NCBI GenBank assembly: GCA_016704445.1
Contig: JADJAE010000001.1
Coordinates: forward strand, 1-64,000
Direction: 5' to 3'
DNA from: Deltaproteobacteria bacterium
GTDB lineage: Bacteria > Myxococcota_A > Polyangia > Polyangiales > Ga0077539
DNA length: 64,000 nt
Each line of letters starts with the position of its first letter. The first letter of the stretch is position 1. Made by a program: the position numbers and the translations under genes. Positions 24,931 through 32,292 of the stretch are shown in pieces. A model generated the notes under the pieces. It did not search any database. It saw only the letters and a list, made by a program, of their open reading frames with translations, and was not told the DNA's origin.

Positions 24931-26490
24931 ATGAGACACACACGCAACGAGTCGCTCTGGCTGGCCACCGCGCAGCGACCGCACCAGAGCCCCCTCGCCC
25001 ACTCCGTGGAGGTCGACGTCGTCGTCGTGGGAGGCGGCATCGCGGGCATGACCGCGGCGCTGCTGCTCAAGCGCCAGGGGGCCACCGTGGCCGTGGTCGA
25101 GATGCAGCGCGTGGGCTACGGCGAGACCGGCCACACCAGCGCCCACCTCACCGAGCTGGTCGACTCTCGCTACGCGGCCATCGAGAGCGATTTCGGACGC
25201 GACGCCGCGAGGCTGGTGGGCGAGTCGAGCCGAGCCGCGATCGAGCACATCGAGCAGTGGTCCAGGGAGTTTCCCTGCGGCTTCGAGCGGGTCCCGGCCT
25301 GGCTCTACGCCGAGGGGGGCGAGGACGCCCACGGGCTCGAGCGGGAGGTCGAGGCCGCGCGAGGCGCCGGGGTGGCGGCGAGCTTCACCCGGGAGGTTCC
25401 GCTGCCCTTCCCGGTGGCGGGTGCGCTGCGGCTGGAGCACCAGGCGCAGTTTCACCCGATGAAGTACCTCCGCGGCATCGCAAGAGAACTCCCAGGCGGA
25501 GGCTGCCACCTCTTCGAGGAGAGCCGCGTGGTCGAGGTGCACGACGGCGAGCCCTGCCGGGTCAAGCTCGCCTCCGGGGTCGAGCTCACCGCGCGCTCGG
25601 TGCTGGTCACCGCCAACGTCCCGGTCTTCAACGTGCTGGCGCTGCACACCAAGATCGCCGCCTACCGCAGCTACGTCGTCGCGGCGCGCGGCGCGAAGAT
25701 GCCTCCGCCGGGGCTCTACTTCGACACCGCCGATCCGTACCACTACGCCCGTCGCCACGAGGACGAGCGAGGCGCGCTGCTCCTCGTCGGCGGCGAGGAC
25801 CACAAGACGGGTCAGTGCGACGACACGGAGGTGCCCTTCACCCGCCTCCAGCGCTACGTGATCGAGCGCTTCGGGAGCGAGGACATCGCCTATCGCTGGT
25901 CGGGTCAGATCATCAAGCCCGCCGACGGCCTGCCGTACATCGGGAGAAACTCCGCTTCGGACAACGTGTTCGTCGCGACCGGCTTCTCGGGCAACGGCAT
26001 GACCTTCGGCATTGTCGCGGGGATGATGCTTTCCGAGGCGGCGCTCGGCCGGTCGAGTTTATGGACGGACCTCTACGAGGCCACTCGCATGAAGGTGCTC
26101 GGTGCGGTGAAGGATATGTTCGTCGAGAATGTGGACTACCCCGTCCACCTGATCGGCGACCGGCTCGCGGTGCCCGACCGTACCGCCGATGACCTCTCCC
26201 CCGGCGAAGGGGACGTGGTGCTGGTGGGCGGGCGCAAGCTCGCGGTGTACTGCGACGAGCGGGGCACCCTCCACGGGCTGAGCCCGGTGTGCACCCACAT
26301 GGGCTGCCACGTGGCCTGGAACACCACCGAGAGGAGCTGGGACTGCCCCTGCCACGGAGGCCGCTTCGACGCGATGGGTCAGGTGCTCAACGGCCCGCCG
26401 GTGCAGCCGCTGGAGGCCCGTCCCATGACCGAGCCCACCGGCGCCCTGGTCGTCGACGAGAACGCCCAGCCCACCGGGGCGCTCACCTGA
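24931..26490 (+). CDS. FAD-dependent oxidoreductase with C-terminal Rieske domain
   Basis: 519 residues. The N-terminal DAO-type FAD domain begins VDVVVVGGGIAGMTAALLLK (GxGxxG) and continues with YGETGHTSAHLTELVD. The second FAD motif is NVFVATGFSGNGMTFGIVAG. The C-terminal Rieske domain has CTHMGCHVAWN and CPCHGGRFDAMG, supplying the two Cys and two His ligands of a [2Fe-2S] cluster. This fused architecture is known in many bacteria; the substrate is unestablished, with amine or sugar oxidation proposed for relatives. No signal peptide is seen. It ends 3 nt from the convergent ArsC-VOC gene. Confidence 0.9.
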   Translation: MRHTRNESLWLATAQRPHQSPLAHSVEVDVVVVGGGIAGMTAALLLKRQGATVAVVEMQRVGYGETGHTSAHLTELVDSRYAAIESDFGRDAARLVGESSRAAIEHIEQWSREFPCGFERVPAWLYAEGGEDAHGLEREVEAARGAGVAASFTREVPLPFPVAGALRLEHQAQFHPMKYLRGIARELPGGGCHLFEESRVVEVHDGEPCRVKLASGVELTARSVLVTANVPVFNVLALHTKIAAYRSYVVAARGAKMPPPGLYFDTADPYHYARRHEDERGALLLVGGEDHKTGQCDDTEVPFTRLQRYVIERFGSEDIAYRWSGQIIKPADGLPYIGRNSASDNVFVATGFSGNGMTFGIVAGMMLSEAALGRSSLWTDLYEATRMKVLGAVKDMFVENVDYPVHLIGDRLAVPDRTADDLSPGEGDVVLVGGRKLAVYCDERGTLHGLSPVCTHMGCHVAWNTTERSWDCPCHGGRFDAMGQVLNGPPVQPLEARPMTEPTGALVVDENAQPTGALT

Positions 26491-26492
26491 CC

Positions 26493-27350
26493 TCAGCCGA
26501 GCGCGGTGGGTTCGAGGTCTTGCGGCTTGCCCGCGAGCTCCTCGTCGGTGAGCCGCGCGTACACCTCGACGAGGTTGCCGTCGGGGTCTTCGAGCCAGAG
26601 CTCGTGGAGGGGTGTTCCGCGCCACGTCGTCCGAGGCGGCTTGTGCACGGTCACGCCGGCCGTCGTCGCCAGCTCGTAGGCGCGGATGACCGCGCGCTTG
26701 TCGGCGACGCCGATGCCGAGGTGGTAGAGCGTGTCGTGGTGCAGCTCCTTCCCGTCGGCGACGACCACCACGAAGTTGGTGTGAAGCTCTGGGCGAACGA
26801 AGGTCGCGTACCGATGGGTCCACTCCTTCGGCGGAGCGCCGAGCAGCCAGCTATAGAAGCGGGCGCTCCTCGCCAGGTGCTTCACCCGCACGCTGGCGTG
26901 AAACTCCTCCGGTCGGGGACCCTCCGGCACGTCGAGCAGCGCATCGAGCACCTCGAGCCTCCCCTGGATCTGCTCCCTCGCCGCTCGGAAGCGCCCGAGC
27001 ATCTCCTCTCGTGAGAGCGACGGGTCCTTGCTGGCGGGGTCGGGGATGGGCCAGTGCAGCCGTCGGGCGCTGCCCAGGAAGACCGGGCAGACCTCCTCCG
27101 CGCAGAGCGTGATGACGGTGCCCACGGTCGCCGGGTCGATGGTCTCGACGGACTTCGAGCGGTGGCTCGTGAGGTCGACGCCGACCTCGCCCATCGCCTC
27201 GATGGCGTAGGGGTTGACCTGGGAGGGCTCGCTCCCGGCGCTCTGCACGGTGATCCGATCGCCGAAGAGCTTGCGCGCGAGCCCCTCCGCCATCTGGCTT
27301 CGAGCGGAGTTCGCGACGCAGAGAAACAGGATGCTCTGATGGGTGGTCAT
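26493..27350 (-). CDS. Arsenate reductase (ArsC, LMW-phosphatase type) fused to a VOC/glyoxalase domain
   Basis: 285 residues. Residues 1-140 form a low-molecular-weight-phosphatase-like ArsC. The P-loop is CVANSARSQ, followed by GVDLTSHRSKSV, LCAEEVCPVFLG and WPIPDPA, matching the thioredoxin-coupled reductases. Residues 150-275 form a vicinal-oxygen-chelate domain (HASVRVKHLARSARFYSWLLG, YHLGIGVAD, LWLEDPDGNLVEVYARL) resembling ArsI/CadI proteins. The Cys pair that ArsI C-As lyases use before the LWxxDPDG segment is absent; that place reads RTTWRGTPLHE. The ATG overlaps the stop of the small YeeE gene by 4 nt, and the order on this strand is cytochrome, YeeE, small YeeE, ArsC-VOC. Confidence 0.87.
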   Translation of the reverse strand: MTTHQSILFLCVANSARSQMAEGLARKLFGDRITVQSAGSEPSQVNPYAIEAMGEVGVDLTSHRSKSVETIDPATVGTVITLCAEEVCPVFLGSARRLHWPIPDPASKDPSLSREEMLGRFRAAREQIQGRLEVLDALLDVPEGPRPEEFHASVRVKHLARSARFYSWLLGAPPKEWTHRYATFVRPELHTNFVVVVADGKELHHDTLYHLGIGVADKRAVIRAYELATTAGVTVHKPPRTTWRGTPLHELWLEDPDGNLVEVYARLTDEELAGKPQDLEPTALG

Positions 27351-27904
27351 TGGGGGGGTGATGACTCCGAAGCTCGCACGATGCGGCCGATGAGGAGGAG
27401 CACCAGCGCGACAGCCTGGGCGAAGACCAGCAGCACCAGCCAGGGAGAGGCACCGGTGAGCCCGGCGAAGGTGATGCGCCCGTAGGATCCGACCCGGGAG
27501 AGCGTCGGCATCACGAGCGGCTGCAGCAGCCCGAAGACCATGGCGCCTACGAGGAGGCCGGAGAGCCCTGCGACCCAGGCGTCGAGGCGACCCTCGCCCG
27601 CCTCTGCGACCACCGTCCCGGGGCAGTAGCCCGCGGTGGCCATGCCGACGCCGAACACCACGCCGCCCACGAGGTTGGCGAGCACCGAGGTCGGAGGCAC
27701 GGGCGCGCTTGCCGCGAAGCCGGCGTCGAGCCCGACCTGGATGGCGAAGGCTCCCACCACCAGCGCGGTGAGCATGAAGCGCATCACGGTCATGTCGCGG
27801 AAGCGATAGACGTTCACGATGCGGGCGTAGTGGGTGAGCCCTGCCTTGTGCAGCGCCCAGCCGAAGAGGAAGCCCAGCACCAGCGGCTTGATCACGTCGA
27901 GCAT
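27347..27904 (-). CDS. YeeE/YedE-type transporter subunit (DUF6691-like)
   Basis: 185 residues from ATG 27904 (MLDVIKPLVLGFLFGWALHK); the longer open frame upstream is not coding. Four or five transmembrane helices. The YeeE/YedE family motif with its central Cys is GVGMATAGYCPGTVVAEAGEG. Half-size proteins like this pair with a larger YeeE subunit; characterised YeeE/TsuA proteins import thiosulfate. The 5' end touches the stop of the larger YeeE gene upstream, and the 3' end overlaps arsC-VOC by 4 nt, so all are one transcription unit. Confidence 0.85.
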   Translation of the reverse strand: MLDVIKPLVLGFLFGWALHKAGLTHYARIVNVYRFRDMTVMRFMLTALVVGAFAIQVGLDAGFAASAPVPPTSVLANLVGGVVFGVGMATAGYCPGTVVAEAGEGRLDAWVAGLSGLLVGAMVFGLLQPLVMPTLSRVGSYGRITFAGLTGASPWLVLLVFAQAVALVLLLIGRIVRASESSPPQ

Positions 27905-28569
27905 CAGCCCGCCCTCCCCCGGTACCAGAGCCACGCGGCGGGAATGCCCCCGGCGAACATCCCGGCCATGAAGACGAAGGCCCCAGGGGAGAGCGCCGCG
28001 CCGCCCGAGATGGCCAGGCCGCTGGTGCACCCTCCCGCGATGCCCGCGCCGACCTGGACGAGCACCGCGCCCACGAAGGCGATGCCCAGCCGCAGCGCTC
28101 GGCTAGGGCCGTAGCGCTCCTGCCACTGGGTGTCGGGCAGCCAGCGCCAGCGGGCCTCGCCAGAGAGCCGGCTGGAGGCGAAGGAGCCCGCGAGCAGGCC
28201 GACGACCAGCCAGACCTGCCAGGTGATGCCCGGGCTCATCACGTAGCGGTAGTACTGGCTCGACGGGAACAACCACCGCCCGGGGTACGCCGCGAGCTTG
28301 TCGAAGGCTCCCGATGCGGCGAGCGGGCGACCGCAGAAGACCTCGGAGTACGCGACCACGAGCCCGAGCAGCGCGCCCGCAGCGTAGGGGCTCCAGGTCT
28401 TCTCCCGCAGCCACGCGCCGAAGGGACGGCGGGCCACGGAGAGTTCTCTGCGGACGACGAGGTAGAGGGCGAGAGAGAGCAGCGCCGCGAGCGCCGCGAG
28501 GACGCGATCGGGCGTCTGGCTGGCTCGCGCTGGAGGCCCTGGAGGAGCGGAGGAGCCGGAGGAGACGGC
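27904..28569 (-). CDS. YeeE/YedE family transporter (larger subunit), probably fused to the upstream cytochrome
   Basis: The reading from about 28569 down to 27904 gives a single helix (DRVLAALAALLSLALYLVV), then a YeeE domain: WSPYAAGALLGLVVAYSEVFCG, ITWQVWLVVGLLAGSFASS, and the signature AGAGIAGGCTSGLAISGGA with its conserved Cys, ending in WLWYRGRAG. There is no Met in this frame before the YeeE body; the open frame continues to 28728 only as out-of-phase cytochrome sequence. One base added near 28570 would join it to the triheme cytochrome. Predicted role: membrane import of thiosulfate or another sulfur (or selenium) anion. Confidence 0.75.
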   Translation of the reverse strand, partial: AVSSGSSAPPGPPARASQTPDRVLAALAALLSLALYLVVRRELSVARRPFGAWLREKTWSPYAAGALLGLVVAYSEVFCGRPLAASGAFDKLAAYPGRWLFPSSQYYRYVMSPGITWQVWLVVGLLAGSFASSRLSGEARWRWLPDTQWQERYGPSRALRLGIAFVGAVLVQVGAGIAGGCTSGLAISGGAALSPGAFVFMAGMFAGGIPAAWLWYRGRAG

Positions 28570-28913
28570 GGACCCTGTCGCTGCTCGGCGGCGAGGTAGC
28601 GCTCGGCGCGAGCCTGGGCGTCGGAGGGGTGACAGCCGCCGCAGGAGACCGAAGGATCGACCAGGGGAGAGCGCAGCCCGCGGTGCGCCTGCACCTTCTC
28701 GGGAGCGGCCGGGTCGCCCGCGTGGCACGAGGCGCAGAGGTCACCGAAGCCGTGATCGACGTGCCAGGGCTGCGCGCTCTGCAGCACCGGATGCAAGCCG
28801 TGCGTCTCGTGGCAGCTCACGCACGACGAGGCGTTGGAGGTGCACTGCGCGCGGGCCGCCGAGGGCCACGCCAGGGCAGCGATTACGGTGACGAGTAAAA
28901 GCTGGTTACGCAC
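28570..28913 (-). CDS. Periplasmic triheme cytochrome c domain
   Basis: Starts at ATG 28913 with a signal peptide (LLLVTVIAALAWPSAARA). Three c-type heme sites follow: CVSCH, CASCH and CGGCH, with additional His residues (HETHG, WHVDHG, QAHRG) that may be distal ligands. The as-read frame continues to 28239, but after about 28570 it becomes Ser/Arg-rich out-of-phase sequence. The sister frame then carries a transmembrane helix and the YeeE domain. The simplest reading is one polypeptide: signal peptide, three hemes, Pro/Ser linker, helix, YeeE. Two separate genes with a coupled start is the alternative. Confidence 0.78.
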
Positions 28914-28949
28914 GCCCGCAGAACCGCAGCTTTCGTGCCGTCGGCGGGT

Positions 28950-29711
28950 TCAGTCTCCGGGGAGAGCGTCGCGCCAGGCGCGCACCCGCTCGGCGAGCCA
29001 CGGGCCGTCGTCGAGGGGGAGGTCGTGGCCCGCGCGGGGGTGCTGCACCAGCGGCGCGCCGAAGTGCTTAGCGAGGCGCTCGCCGCACACCGGGTGGGCC
29101 AGCGGATCGCGCGCGGCGGTAACAACCAGCGTGGGCACCGCGAGGCGAGCGGGCGCACGGAAGCGCGTCGCGGCGGCGAGCTGGCGCACCAGCGTCCCGA
29201 CGGGCGTCGGTCGCTCCTGGCCGTAGCGGGACCACTCCCTGGCCACGAGGTCGAGGTCGGGCGCGAGGCGGGTGGTGAAGCCCAGCACGATGCGCTCGCG
29301 CTCCACCGGGTCGCGGGTGCGCGCCGCGGCCACGATCTGCGGGACGATCGCGAGGTCCATGCGGTCCCAAGGGCGGGAGAGGTTGCCCGCGGAGGTGTTC
29401 ACCAGCACCACGCGGCCGAAGTCGTCAGGGTGGTCCGCGGCCCACTGCATGGTGACCATGCCTCCGAGGGAGACGCCGAGGAGGTTCCACGGGCCGGGGT
29501 GCTCTTCTCGGAGGCGCAGCCAGCGGGGGCGGGTGTCCTCCATGATCCCCCGGACGGTGGTGGGCGACGGCCTCTGGTGCTCGGTGCCCGCTCCGGGGAA
29601 GTCGATGCCGTGGGCGGTGGCGTCGCCCAGGGTCTCGGAGAGCACCTGGTTGAAGCGGCCGTTGTGACGTTGCTCGCGGGCGAGGCCGCGGAGGAGGAGC
29701 CAGCGTTCCAT
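28950..29711 (-). CDS. Alpha/beta hydrolase
   Basis: 253 residues from ATG 29711 (MERWLLLRGLAREQRH); the frame upstream to 30680 is non-coding. Alpha/beta-hydrolase fold with the nucleophile elbow LLGVSLGGMVT, a late acid in VTAARDPLAHP, and the catalytic His in HPRAGHDLPLDDG. The oxyanion region LLLRGLARE is unusual for the common HGxxG. Substrate unknown (ester or carboxylester likely). No signal peptide. It may share a transcript with the cytochrome gene 37 nt downstream on the same strand. Confidence 0.85.
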   Translation of the reverse strand: MERWLLLRGLAREQRHNGRFNQVLSETLGDATAHGIDFPGAGTEHQRPSPTTVRGIMEDTRPRWLRLREEHPGPWNLLGVSLGGMVTMQWAADHPDDFGRVVLVNTSAGNLSRPWDRMDLAIVPQIVAAARTRDPVERERIVLGFTTRLAPDLDLVAREWSRYGQERPTPVGTLVRQLAAATRFRAPARLAVPTLVVTAARDPLAHPVCGERLAKHFGAPLVQHPRAGHDLPLDDGPWLAERVRAWRDALPGD

Positions 29712-29746
29712 GGGAGTTGAGTTTACGGAGGGGTGTATGCGAGCCG

Positions 29747-30265
29747 TTACCGAGGACCGGGGGACTCGACCGGGGGAGGCGGATGCGGGTGCACCATCGG
29801 CATGCCCCCGGGCGGCGGCGGCAGCGAGTGCGTCGACAGCGAAGGCTGCGGGGGCAGGGGGGGCGGCGGAGGCGGAGGGTCGGGGTTCACCGCCATCGGG
29901 CCGCCCTGGGGGTGCATCTGCGGCTGCGGGGGAGGCAGGGGCTGCACCGGGGCCACGGCGCCGCTCGGCTGCATCGGCGGGGGCTGCGGATCGACGATCG
30001 GGGCGGCGCCCGCGGGGCCGATGTCGGCGCGCGTCGGGGTGATGAGCCCGAGGCCGACGGCGATCTCCCTCAGGCCATCGGCGAGGCGGCTGCCGCCGAG
30101 GGCGCTCGCGGCGTTCTCGCCGTGGGTGGAGAGCCGCTCGTGGCGCTCGGCGGCCTCGGAGGAGGAGGCGCCGCAGCCGTCGAGGACGACCCCGCTGGCG
30201 AGCAGCGCCGCGAGGCTGGGCAGCGCAGAACTCCGGGCGGCGGTGCGAGGACGACGATGATTCAT
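29747..30265 (-). CDS. Proline-rich lipoprotein, paralogue of 31705-32223
   Basis: 172 residues from ATG 30265. The start MNHRRPRTAARSSALPSLAA runs into a lipobox (VVLDGC). After a short helical segment (AAERHERLSTHGENAASALG) comes a conserved-looking core (REIAVGLGLITP), then about 80 residues of mostly Pro with His and Gln. The N-terminal 35 residues and the GxGLIxxP core are shared with the lipoprotein at 31705-32223. Probably an exposed or periplasm-spanning lipoprotein; function unknown. It diverges from the MBL-fold hydrolase across 77 nt. Confidence 0.7.
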   Translation of the reverse strand: MNHRRPRTAARSSALPSLAALLASGVVLDGCGASSSEAAERHERLSTHGENAASALGGSRLADGLREIAVGLGLITPTRADIGPAGAAPIVDPQPPPMQPSGAVAPVQPLPPPQPQMHPQGGPMAVNPDPPPPPPPLPPQPSLSTHSLPPPPGGMPMVHPHPPPPVESPGPR

Positions 30266-30309
30266 ACGACTTGACCCCTTCGACGCGGGACGACGCCGGG
30301 ATCTTGGCG

Positions 30310-30342
30310 TGACCGCGGGGTCGATGGCAAACCTCGCGGTCA
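30310..30342. promoter_or_regulatory. 12-bp inverted repeat directly before the MBL-fold start codon
   Basis: TGACCGCGGGGT (30310-30321) and ACCTCGCGGTCA (30331-30342) pair at 11 of 12 positions across a 9-nt loop, and the ATG of the MBL-fold gene follows at 30343. It could be an operator between the divergent genes or an RNA hairpin that covers the ribosome site, since no Shine-Dalgarno is visible elsewhere. Chance is not excluded in such GC-rich DNA. Confidence 0.4.
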
Positions 30343-31281
30343 ATGGGACGATTCGACGACCGCGCGACCCGGCCGGCCCGGGGGCCGAGGGACCTGCTCC
30401 GATGGCGGCTCGACAAGCTCCGAGGGGTCGGCGCCTCCGGGGAGAAGGACGAGATCGCAGGAGCACCGCGGCGGGAGAACGACGGCGCGGCGCTGCGCGG
30501 CCCCGAGGCCTCGCTCACCTGGATCGGCCACGCCAGCTTCGCGCTGCGGCTCGGCGGGCGGATGACGGCGATCGACCCGATCTGGTCGGAGCGCATCCAG
30601 GGGGTGGTTCCGCGGCTGGTTGCGCCGGGCGTGGCCTTCGAGGCGACGCCGCCCATCGAGACGGTGCTGGTCTCGCACAACCACTACGACCACCTCGACC
30701 TGCCGACGCTCACGCGCATCGGCCCGAAGGCGCGCTACGTGGTTCCGCTGGGCAACGCCGCGGTGCTGCGCGAGGCGGGGCTCACCGAGGTGGTGGAGCT
30801 CGACTGGTGGCAGACGCACCGCGAGGGCGACGTGGAGTACACCCTCGTCCCGGCGCGCCACTGGTCGATGCGCATGCCCTGGAACCGCAACGACATGCTC
30901 TGGGGCGGCTGGGTGATCCGCGGTCCGGAGGGGGTGGCGTACCACTCCGGCGACACCGCGGCCTTCGAGGGGTTTACCGAGATCGGTAAGCGCTGCGGGC
31001 CCATCGACTGGGCGATGCTCCCCATCGGCGCCTACGAGCCGCGGTGGTTCATGGAGCCGCAGCACATGAACCCCGACGACGCCGTGGCGGCCTTCGAGGC
31101 GCTGGGCGCGCGCACCTTCGTGGCGATGCACTGGGGCACCTTCAAGCTCACCGACGAGCCGCTGCACCAGCCGCCGGTGCGCACCCGGGCGCTCTGGGCC
31201 GAGCGCTCCCACGACCCTGCGCGGCTGTGGATCATGGACGTCGGCGAGACCCGCCAGCTCTCAGCCGAAACGCGCGCCTAG
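30343..31281 (+). CDS. MBL-fold metallohydrolase (NAPE-PLD/UlaG-like)
   Basis: 312 residues. The metallo-beta-lactamase fold opens at LTWIGHASFALRLGG. Metal ligands are in SHNHYDHLDLPTL (HxHxDH), then the WW and HREG loop, ARHWSMRMPWNRND, the Asp ligand in AYHSGDTAAFEGF, and the late His in AMHWGTFKLTDEP. This set matches the NAPE-PLD-like branch (beta-lactamase superfamily domain 2). No signal peptide, so cytoplasmic. The substrate is unknown: a phospholipid-type diester in relatives, other phosphoesters possible. The 3' end overlaps the convergent small gene by 21 nt. Confidence 0.88.
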   Translation: MGRFDDRATRPARGPRDLLRWRLDKLRGVGASGEKDEIAGAPRRENDGAALRGPEASLTWIGHASFALRLGGRMTAIDPIWSERIQGVVPRLVAPGVAFEATPPIETVLVSHNHYDHLDLPTLTRIGPKARYVVPLGNAAVLREAGLTEVVELDWWQTHREGDVEYTLVPARHWSMRMPWNRNDMLWGGWVIRGPEGVAYHSGDTAAFEGFTEIGKRCGPIDWAMLPIGAYEPRWFMEPQHMNPDDAVAAFEALGARTFVAMHWGTFKLTDEPLHQPPVRTRALWAERSHDPARLWIMDVGETRQLSAETRA

Positions 31282-31662
31282 CGATTCGGCGCGGGCGAGG
31301 ATGCCGGCCTCGTCCGAGGGCTCCCACCCCAGGCCGATGACCCGGTCGCTCGCCCACACGTCCCAGACCTCCTCGGGCACCTCGACGGTTCCGCGGTGGC
31401 CGCCCACGGCGATGACCCTCGGACCGGCGAAGGCGATCACGTCGGCGAGCAGGTCGGCGTCCTCGTCGAGGGCAGCGCGGGAGATGGAGACGTAGGCCGC
31501 GACGGCTCCGGTGGTCGGGTCGATCGAGCGCACCCGCGGAAACTCGAAGGCCTGCGCCGCGGTGAGGTCGCGCACTCGGGGCTCCGGCGAGCCGTCACGC
31601 CAACGCCAGCCGTCGGGCTGGCGGACGAGCAGGCCGCCCATCGCGCTCAAGGGAGGTGCCAT
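31261..31662 (-). CDS. Hypothetical protein, 133 residues
   Basis: Small protein with a mixed alpha/beta pattern (AVAAYVSISRAALDEDADLLADVI, then VIAVGGHRGTVEVPEEVWDVW). No signal peptide, membrane helix or known domain recognised. The start at ATG 31662 (MAPPLSAMGG) is supported only by position; codon 8 is also ATG. It lies between the MBL-fold gene (overlapping it tail to tail) and the second proline-rich lipoprotein, with which it may be co-transcribed. Confidence 0.6.
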   Translation of the reverse strand: MAPPLSAMGGLLVRQPDGWRWRDGSPEPRVRDLTAAQAFEFPRVRSIDPTTGAVAAYVSISRAALDEDADLLADVIAFAGPRVIAVGGHRGTVEVPEEVWDVWASDRVIGLGWEPSDEAGILARAESLGARFG

Positions 31663-31704
31663 GGCGGCGCTCTCTACATCGTTCGCGAGGCGGGCGAAAC
31701 CCTC

Positions 31705-32223
31705 TCAGCCGCCGGTGGGGTCGAAGCCGCCGCGGTCGGGATGGACGGCCGAGATCCCGCCCCGGACCTGCATCCGGCGATGCGACGGTGGAGGCGTGGG
31801 AGGCGTGGGAGGCCTCGGTGGCGGCGTCGGGTCTGTGCGACGGATGCCTCCGTCCACGTCGACCGGCGTCTGCTGTGGCACCGGCGGCGTGGGCTGCGTG
31901 GGAGCCGGGGTCCCGGCGGTCTGCATCGGGGGCTCGACCTCCACCACGGGCGCCTCGCCGGGAGCCTGGATGCGCGTCTCCGGCGGCGCCTCGATGAGCC
32001 CGAGACCGATGCCCACCTCCGTCGCGGAGCGGCCGAGCTGGTTGCCGGCGAACTCCCGCTCGGCCTGCTGGCCGTGCTCGGTGAGGCGACGCTGGCGCTC
32101 GGCGGTCTGCGCGGGCGTGTCGCAGCCGTCGACCACCACCCCGCTCGCGATCAGGGCGGCGAGGCTGGGGAGCGCGGTGCTCTGCGCGGCGGTGCGGGGT
32201 CGTCGGAGCGTCATCGGGGTCAC
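31705..32223 (-). CDS. Proline-rich lipoprotein, paralogue of 29747-30265
   Basis: 172 residues, the same length as its paralogue. The start is MTPMTLRRPRTAAQSTALPS and the lipobox VVVDGC. The segment PALPSLAALxASGVV and the core GxGLGLIEAP mirror the other copy. The middle (TAERQRRLTEHGQQAEREFAG) is helical and Gln/Glu-rich; the C-terminal half is Pro/Thr-rich. Function unknown. The pair flanks the MBL-fold hydrolase and the small hypothetical gene, which suggests a local duplication. Confidence 0.7.
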   Translation of the reverse strand: MTPMTLRRPRTAAQSTALPSLAALIASGVVVDGCDTPAQTAERQRRLTEHGQQAEREFAGNQLGRSATEVGIGLGLIEAPPETRIQAPGEAPVVEVEPPMQTAGTPAPTQPTPPVPQQTPVDVDGGIRRTDPTPPPRPPTPPTPPPSHRRMQVRGGISAVHPDRGGFDPTGG

Positions 32224-32292
32224 TTCCCTTCGGCGGAGCCGTAACGGTACGGGACCGATGTTCGCGCGGCTGGGGGTCGCCTGGCAAACGCC

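Noticed and set aside
29712..30680. N-terminal extension of the alpha/beta hydrolase
   Set aside because: It crosses the proline-rich lipoprotein gene in the wrong frame, with no domain content before ATG 29711.
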